Origin: Phaffia rhodozyma
Lineage: Eukaryota > Basidiomycota > Tremellomycetes > Cystofilobasidiales > Mrakiaceae
Length of the DNA: 64,000 nt
Assembly: GCA_014706385.1 (NCBI GenBank)
Contig: JACGZH010000003.1
Coordinates: forward strand, 2,001,501-2,065,500
Direction of reading: 5' to 3'
Made by a program: the position numbers and the translations under genes. Position 1 is the first letter of the stretch, and each line of letters begins with the position of its first letter. This document shows, piece by piece, positions 56,991 to 64,000 of the stretch. The notes beneath the pieces are model-generated. The model ran no database searches and had not been told where the DNA came from. It saw nothing but the letters and a program-made list of their open reading frames with translations.

Positions 56991-59900
56991 TCACTCGAGA
57001 ACAGACACTTTGAGATCGGCCATGGCGATTATTGGATCACCCCTTCTCGATCTCCATCTGTTTGCTCCACTGAGGATTTGCTCGTTGATCAACATTCTGG
57101 AAAAATAAACAAAGTGTGAGAGAAGACATAGAGTATGAGTTTCAGATAACGAAGAGAAGGAAAGGGAAATCAAACATTAAGGAAAAAAAAGAGACGAACG
57201 GGTATTTTCTCATCCATAGTTCTGGTATCTCCCACGAATCACCCGAAAGGGCATCTTGTCCATGGATTCTACAGTAGATCAACGGTCAATGTTCAAATCC
57301 ATCAGTTTTCCACACTGATTAAAGATAGAAAATCTCAACGAGAAACATACTCTACATCTTCGCATAGTTCCGATAATGCTTCTCCTAAATCGTATTGGTC
57401 TGTGAAATAACCAAAACAAAAGAGGAATATGTTGAGTCGACGAAGGATGACAAACAGCCCAACAAGCGAAAAAGATCGAAAGCAGAGTAGAAAGACACAC
57501 CTTTAAATTGGATCATCGTATCTCTTAGCTCGGCGATCGGGATTCCATCAATCATGTGACCTAAGACCAGACCCCAATAGATCAGACCCAACATTCGATA
57601 TCCTCTTTGCACAAGAAATGCGATAGCCACAACAAGAAAAGCAAAGTAAGAAAAACTTACTGTGAGGCACTGTTTGTTGAAGATATGTAGGCACTAATGA
57701 AGGTGGGAGGTGATAGGATGGATTTTTTCTGTATGGCCAATGTAAAAGTTTGATCTTTAGCGCTTGAGAAGAGAAGAGAAGATCGGAAAATGCAGGGAAA
57801 AAGTACACACCGGTAGTTTGTAAGATGATATCCGATGAGCTGTAGATCGACACCCAACGAAAAGCAAGAGATCAGCTCAATCATCCAAGGGATAAGGAAA
57901 AAAAAAGACAAAGAAAAGAACCCACAGCCAGAGCATCACCCTGTTTTGCAGTCTTCACGCCTGCAAAATTCTCTGGTCTGTTTCCTTCTCCACCCAACCT
58001 CGAGCCCGAACTTTTACCTGCGCTAGCACCGATCCGTCCTCCGATGTTGTTTCTGGCAAGGGGTCCACCGAGATCTGTAGGTCTCGACCTTACATCCCCT
58101 CCACCGAGAGAGTTTCTTGAGTCTCTCCCACCGTCGCCACCATCACCACTCCCGATGGGTATACCAAGGTTAGAGGTTGGAAAACCGATTGAGTTGAAAA
58201 GAGTGTTGAACTCTAGAGAGGATCTTCCGTCAGGTAAACTTCCGGATCCGGCTGGTATCATTCCAGGCGGGTTCATTCCAGTGATGGGTGGCAGATTCTG
58301 CTGCTGGTGACGCTGATGCTGATGATTCGTTTGAGCACCTGGATACTGAGCTGTTGTCGAGGGGGAAGGGGACGATATGAATGATATTAATTCCTGTGAC
58401 ACAGAGGATGAGCCAGAGGATTCATGGGAGCCGAACATGGCTCCTTCGACATTGAGAGTAGAGGGAATATACGATGTGTGTTGTGAAGTCGTATTGTGGC
58501 CTGAATTTGGAAACGGTGGTGGGTAGGGAAGCAGAGGTCGGAGACCGATCTGGCTAGTAGGAGCAGTATTCGTGGCAAAGTTGGGTCTCGAAAGGTTTGC
58601 GTCGGAGCTTTCCGAATGATCTTTGTTCGCATTTGGATCTCCAGCAAGGTTCGAATCAAAGGGGGTTGTCATAGCGCGTTCGGTGAATGTTTTCGTGTGG
58701 AAGACGTTTGTCGGTCTGAAGGAGGACGAGGATGGTCCATCGGCTGGCGAGTCCAAGGCTGGGAGGTCAGTCGTGGGTTGTCTCCCGTCAGACGAACCTT
58801 CCACAACGGGTGACCAAGAGTCTGACTCTTTCGAGCGGGCGACCGGCCTAGATCCTACTTTCAACGCGTTCTCGTACAACAATTTTCTCTTTCTACTGAT
58901 ATCCTCCTCGACCATCGACCCACGCTTTCGTTTCGGGTTCTGGGAATTCGTTTGAGAAGGTGAGTGAGTACTAGCCTCGGAGGGTGAATCATGGACGGCT
59001 GGAGAGGCGGGTTCTTGTTTTTGTAGTCGTTCTTTGGAGATAACATACGCGTCGAGAGCGGTGTCAGAGTTTCCTCTGTACGAAAATATCAATAAGAGAA
59101 AATTCAGAACGCGTCCACGAGTGGAAACTTTGCATGACACGAGGTTAAAAAGAAGGTTTAGAAATTTGACTCACCTGGTGATCACTGCATCGTACATCTC
59201 AGGTGTCATACCTATCCTAGGCAGCGCACTACCGAGACCTATGAAAGAGAAGAATGAAAGCCAGACGCGTCAGGAGGGAGGAAAATCACGGCTCGGAAAT
59301 CCGAAAAAGGACAGGGAGAATGATGAAGGGCTTACCTTCAGCGAAGAATGTGCCCATGTTGGAACACATCTGTCGAAGCTGTTGGTTTTCGTCCATGAGG
59401 GCTGAGGCGAGTGGAAAAAAAAGAGAAAACAATCAGAACACAGACTTGGCTTGGATAAAGAAAAAGATTGAGACACAAGGAAATCGTTCGACCTTGGATG
59501 ACATCCTTCAAATGACTGAATCGGTGATCAGAGTTGGCACTAAGCACTTCGACACGCGTTTCTAATTCTCTGATATATTGTTGTTTGCGTTGTCGAAACT
59601 CTCTCTAAGATTCAGTCGATTATGGAAGGAGAGGGCAAGACGAAAAGAGGATGATTAATCAAGAGAATCCAGTTGGGACTGACGCGAGGGCAAGTGGCAA
59701 AGATCAGGGGCTTACCTGAGCTATCCTGTTCTGAGCTTTTCTGGTCGATGAGTTTTCCGATTCTTTCTTTTTATCTGCCGACGTTTTCTCTGTTGATCCA
59801 GAGGCTTCGTCCTAGGGGAAATAACGTAAGGGATGAAGAAAAAGAAAAAAGTTAATTTCGTCAACCTAAACCGCATATGTGATCATACAAACCATACTGC

Positions 59901-60021
59901 GACACGTAATTAAGCAACAACGTCAAGTATGGCCAAGATAAGTTTTACATACGTAATCTTCTTCTTCGGATTCCTCATTCAAAGGATCATCCTGTGCAGT
60001 CGGTGCTTGTTTTGGTTTCAT
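56991..60021 (-). CDS. bZIP transcription factor with C-terminal DUF3425
   Basis: Twelve exons: 60021-59953, 59811-59716, 59604-59493, 59401-59336, 59238-59175, 59075-57926, 57839-57811, 57728-57661, 57560-57501, 57399-57351, 57268-57200, 57096-56991; 645 residues. The basic region reads AQNRIAQ, then after an intron REFRQRKQQYIRELE, i.e. the N-x-x-A-Q-R-x-F-R-x-R-K pattern of fungal AP-1/Yap-like factors; a leucine zipper follows (VEVL, HLK, LMDENQQLRQM). A 380-residue Ser/Pro/Asn-rich middle is the likely activation region. The C-terminus has ALIGYHLTNYR, LPPSLVPTYLQQTVPHSHMI, DGIPIAELRDTMIQF and SGDSWEIPELWMRKYP, matching the DUF3425 pattern of fungal bZIP proteins. Target genes cannot be read. 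Start is the first ATG in the open first exon; an upstream non-coding exon is possible. Confidence 0.86.
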
Positions 60022-60827
60022 GGACGAATCGGATGTGACTTGGACGAGAAGCAAAGGTAAATAGTCGGAGAGCTGAAGAAGAAAACTGCGAGTACGGAGC
60101 GACAAGGAAAAAAAAAAGAGGAACGATTAAACAACGAGTCTCATAAATATGATGACCGACACGTCTCCAGCAAGCTTAGTGAGCACCACACAAACTGGAT
60201 TTGTGAGAATAACCCATGCTGGACCTCGCTCCACTAACAATTCAGTATCCTTTTGGTCAAACCGAATATGAGTATGCTGAGTGTATAAGTATTTGTGAAT
60301 GTGTATGCTAGGCTAATGTTCAGGCGTGGGTATGATCAGAAAGCATTAGAAGTTTGGTTACAAAGAAACCTGACTGAGAAAAAAGCGGAAGGAAGCACCG
60401 ACCGGGGAACTCGAGCGGGCCCGGAGGCCATCCCGGGCGGCCGACTGAACCCGGAAGCATTTCGGCGAAGGCCAGCTGCTTCCGCCACGACGCGAGCCGA
60501 AAGTCTTGATGCATGCCGGGATCGAATCTCCAGGCCGATCATGTTAGAGAACCCCGGACCGAATGGACTGGGTTCGGTCATGCGCGGACTTATTCGCCGA
60601 AGGTTACGATGCTACACCGTGGCACATCGAGTTTGTTACGCGAGCTTTATAAGCATAGTCAGGTTATTTTGCGTGGATGTCACGTGAGTACATGCTGTGC
60701 ATGGTAACCACGATTTCTCAAAAAAGTTGATTCCTCCCTTCTCGTCCTCGCTCACTTTAGCTTTCATCGGCAGCTCCTTCCTCCATTCTCTCACCCTTGT
60801 ACCCCATCACCACCCTTATCAGGACCG
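60022..60827. other. divergent intergenic region with a GC-rich section
   Basis: About 800 bases between the bZIP and NOC1 starts. The section from about 60395 to 60560 is clearly richer in G+C than its surroundings and carries long open frames on both strands by composition. CACGTG occurs at about 60682-60687. I see no RNA gene or real coding sequence. Confidence 0.5.
60682..60687. promoter_or_regulatory. CACGTG E-box upstream of NOC1
   Basis: TCACGTGA core about 140 bases before the NOC1 start codon, in a position fitting a promoter element of a ribosome-biogenesis gene. Confidence 0.4.
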
Positions 60828-63800
60828 ATGGCAAAGTCAAAGCCCACAAAGAAGTCAAACCCGGCGCCGGCAAAGGCTGCGGCGGTAGCAAAACCAAAGA
60901 GCGTACCAACAACTGACAAGTTTCTTCAGGAAATCAAGGATCTCGGTGGAGACGAAGACGACTGGAAAATGTTGCAGGGCATCGACGGTGACGACGTTCA
61001 CGAGGTAGAAGGAACCGAGGTCTTCACCGGAGAGACCCAAGTAGATGAGGTTAGTGTCACAGATATTCTCCTCAACAGCCCGACATCTTGTCTTCTTGCT
61101 CACGATATGATTACTCCTTCGACTTCCCAGGTCAAGCTATCGAAAGAACTCTCTTCCTTCATGAATGGACTCGACTTCTCTTCTTTCCAGAACAACACTC
61201 ACGATTCTGAAGAGGAAGCTGACCAGGCAGGGTCTTCAGAAGAAGACGCGCTCGATGATTCGGAATCTGAAGGTGAAATGCCAATGGATACCCCAAACAT
61301 GACGAAGAAGGAAAAGAAAGGAGCTGCCGCCGAGGCGGCGGCGGCCGCCGCTGCCGCTGTTGAGGAAAAACCTAAGGAGGTTCCGGTCAAGAAAGAGTCC
61401 AAGCTCGTTCTCCCTTCTGTCTCAGTTTCAACTCCGTCGGTCATTCCCAAGGGTTCTAAAGGCCAGTTTGTGAGTTGGGTTTCGCTGTTCCTTTTTCCTG
61501 AGTCTGACCCCAGAACTAAATGCAAATTTCATTTTATAACTCTCAGGTCTTCCCTCCGATTCCTCAATGGTATCTTCATGATCTCCCTGCCCTACCAGAA
61601 ACAGATAGCCTTCCCCCCCTGTCTGCTCCACTTCTCTCCACTCTTACTACCCGATCGCTTTCTCTCCTAGAGTCTCTTCCCACTAGTCAACCTTCTCCAG
61701 CTATGTCCTCTAAGGCGGACTCTTCATTCTTGTCGCAAATCCTCAAGTCAGGTACCCAAGCAGATAAGCTCTCGGCATTGATTCTGCTCGTACAGGGGGA
61801 CCCGTTAAGAAATGTCACCGCTCTGGAAGGACTCCGAGCCATGTTGGGTTACAAGAAGGAGGATGGAACCATTGGCAGGATGGGAGGACGAGAGGAAAGA
61901 GTGAGCGTGTTGAGGGCGGTGGCGGATTGGTGGACGGGAGGAGGATCGCCTCCTAGAAAACTGAGGTCAGTTTGCTTCTGAGAAAACGCATATAGAAAGC
62001 GCGTCTTTCTGACAAACACATTGAAACATTCCTCTTCTGCAGATATCTTCGGGACCAACCAATGTTGACGCATCCTCAGGTTACCGATGCTCATCTGATC
62101 GTCTGGGCCTTCGAAGATTGGCTCAAGCGATTCTTTTTCACTCTTCTACAAGTCTTGGAGGTTTGTTTATTCTTTCTACGTCGTCTCTTCAGATTCCATC
62201 AGCATTTTTCGAATCTAACATATACTCAACGGCCCCTTCTTTGAACTCCTTCCAGACGATGACGCACGACACCCTCCCATTCGTCCGAACACAAACCATC
62301 CGAATCGTCTTTCAACTGCTCAAGGATTCCCCTGAGCAGGAGCAAAACCTGCTTCGATTGCTCGTCAACAAACTTGTGAGTCGGTTTTTCGCGCTTTTCG
62401 TCCTTTCGCTTCGCGTCACTTGCGCTTTCAGATTATGCTGATCTTCGTCCGCACTTGATTCGAAATCTTTTTCAGGGAGACTCTGACCGAAATGTCGCCT
62501 CCCGAGCATCTTATCACATCCTTCAGCTCCTCCAGTCTCATCCAGCCATGAAGTCTGTTGTAGTTCGAGAGATCGCCTCCCTTGTCCTCGCCCCAGCTCC
62601 TCCCAAGCCACTGGCGCCAAAGCGACCCCAGCAGACTAAGAAGGGAAAGTCCAAAGGCAAGGCTCAGCCAATGGCTAAGAAGACGACACTGTTCGATAAG
62701 ACGGCGGATGAGCAAGGCAATCTGCACGCTAGGTACTACGGTATCACCACTCTCAACCAGACCACCTTACTCTCCCGAGACGGTGAGGTTGCCGGGAAGC
62801 TTGTCGAGGTTTACTTCGAAGTTTTTAGAGGAATCCTCGGAGACGGAAACGGAAAGGACGACCCAAAGTTAGATGAGCTCGCCCTCGGTCCGGCCGCAGA
62901 AGAAGCAAAAGAGAAAGAGTCAACGGACGGAAAGCACAAAGGAAAAGGAAACTGGAAGGGTAAGGGTAAGGGAAAGAAGCCAGAGGCGGCGGAGGACGCA
63001 GTAGTCGACTCGGATGCAAAGATGATCGCGGCCGTGTTGACGGGTGTCAACAGAGCTATGCCGTTCGCCAAGATCGACGACAACCTGTGAGTTCTGTATC
63101 GTTCAGTCTTCGTCTACGCGATGGATTCATGTGATTGAAATGACGATACTCATTGGTTCTCATTTTCTATCCTTTCCCAGGTTCGAGAGGCACATGGACA
63201 CCCTTTTCCGAATTACTCACTCTGGCGCTTTCAACATCTCGATACAAGCCCTGAACTTGATCTTTTCCGTATCCTCTAAGAAAGAGGTTGGTTCTATCCT
63301 TTTCTTGGGTCCCTTGCTATTCATTTGATGTTGACTAGGATAAACTATTGAACCGGCTTAACAGTCCGTATCCGATCGATTCTATCGAACGCTCTATGAG
63401 TCTCTACTTGATCCTCGACTCATCACCTCTTCCAAGCAAGCCATGTACCTCAACTTGCTCTTCAAGGCCGTCAAGAAAGACCCCAACGCTCCTAGAGCTG
63501 CGGCGTTTGTCAAGAGGACGATCCAAATATTGAGTTCTCACCAACCTCCTTTCATCTGTGGAGCATTCTTCTTGTTCGGAGAGGTCCGTTTCTATCTTTT
63601 CTTCTTGATATTTGTTCTTGTATAGTTCTATGGCTGACTTGAAGAACGATTTCGGCCGTTGGTCTTGCCCATAGCTTTTCTCTGCCCAACCCGGACTTCG
63701 ACGGATGTTGACTCATCCCGAGGACGATGATGAAGAAGAGCACTTTGTTGACGCACCCAACCCGGATGATGAAGAGGAGAAGGAGAAGAAGGAAGTTGGG

Positions 63801-64000
63801 GTAGAGGAGACTCAAAAAGCGGCCGCTTCCAAGAAATGGGGAACTGCTTACGATGGATTGAAGAGACAGCCAGAATACGCGAACGCGCAGGGTAGTTGTC
63901 TATGGGAGATTGTTAGTCCACCCTTTTGCTTGACTATGATTTGATGAGTCCGAAACTCATGTTCTGCCTTTTCTCCTTCCTAAACAGGTCCCCTTCCTTC
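60828..64000 (+). CDS. MAK21: ribosome assembly factor Noc1/Mak21 (CEBPZ family), 3' partial
   Basis: Nucleolar HEAT-like protein that, with Noc2, chaperones 60S precursors. Exons 60828-61049, 61131-61469, 61547-61965, 62043-62160, 62256-62375, 62476-63086, 63181-63286, 63365-63583, 63675-63911, 63988-64000 (runs off the edge). The N-terminus is Lys/Ala-rich and acidic; an Ala tract lies near 61320. Family signatures: [113 protein letters not shown] and [20 protein letters not shown], then the CBF-domain start with [13 protein letters not shown] and SCLWEIVPFL across the last junction. At 63892 a GT could be mistaken for a donor, but reading on gives the conserved SCLWE. The C-terminal CBF domain is outside the window. 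Confidence 0.93.

Noticed and set aside
60295..60687. 130-codon plus-strand frame with Arg/Pro-rich product
   Set aside because: It coincides with the GC-rich section, where stops are rare on both strands; an opposite-strand frame of similar length overlaps it, the product has no recognisable fold, and no splice-consistent extension exists.
63892..63911. Apparent donor in NOC1 just after Y-A-N-A-Q
   Set aside because: Splicing there would remove the conserved S-C-L-W-E; the donor at 63912 keeps it and joins in phase to V-P-F-L.
1..64000. tRNA genes, snoRNAs, transposons, CRISPR arrays
   Set aside because: A visual search found no T-arm-like GGTTCGAATCC in a foldable context, no convincing C/D box pairs in introns, no transposase or reverse transcriptase motifs, no long terminal or inverted repeats, and no spaced repeat arrays. 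A tRNAscan, Infernal and repeat search would be decisive.

Overview
The window is nuclear DNA from an intron-dense basidiomycete fungus. Nearly every gene is broken into 5-16 exons by GT-AG introns of about 50-190 bases, gene families are typically fungal (Mrc1, Ivy1, Ssu1, bZIP-DUF3425), and genes lie close together on both strands. Protein character and splice-site style suggest Tremellomycetes, perhaps a Phaffia-like Cystofilobasidiales yeast; that placement is inference. I see no transposon, tRNA, rRNA, CRISPR array or secondary-metabolite cluster. All gene models were spliced by hand: each exon chain was checked for reading-frame phase and, where the family is known, for continuity of the conserved protein.

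Layout: 1-16 kb: replication checkpoint mediator MRC1 (5' truncated), an unknown protein, a single-pass Ser/Thr-rich membrane protein, a WW/FF-domain TCERG1-type protein, a WKF-domain (C7orf50-like) protein, PEX11 and a Tctex-type dynein light chain. 16-29 kb: IVY1-like BAR protein, a PQ-loop membrane protein, a GPI-anchored secreted protein, a MATE transporter and a disordered unknown. 29-43 kb: gamma-tubulin complex GCP3/Spc98, eIF5B and cysteinyl-tRNA synthetase. 43-50 kb: SSU1-type sulfite/anion exporter, a small ABM-domain protein and TIM44. 51-64 kb: an SGNH-hydrolase-like type II membrane protein, a conserved-looking unknown, a bZIP-DUF3425 transcription factor and NOC1/MAK21 (3' truncated).

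Most genes are housekeeping and not functionally linked. Several divergent pairs share short intergenic promoters (TCERG1-like/C7orf50-like, PEX11/dynein light chain, IVY1/PQ-loop, eIF5B/CysRS); the last pair joins two translation genes. The most unusual biology is in gene structure: internal exons of 6, 7, 11, 12, 14 and 17 bases that are needed to restore conserved protein motifs, a GC-AG intron, and a large class of donors with C at position +4 (GTNCGT). In protein architecture the notable points are an SQ/TQ cluster in MRC1 made of repeated units, and a triplicated exon-end module in the eIF5B N-terminus.
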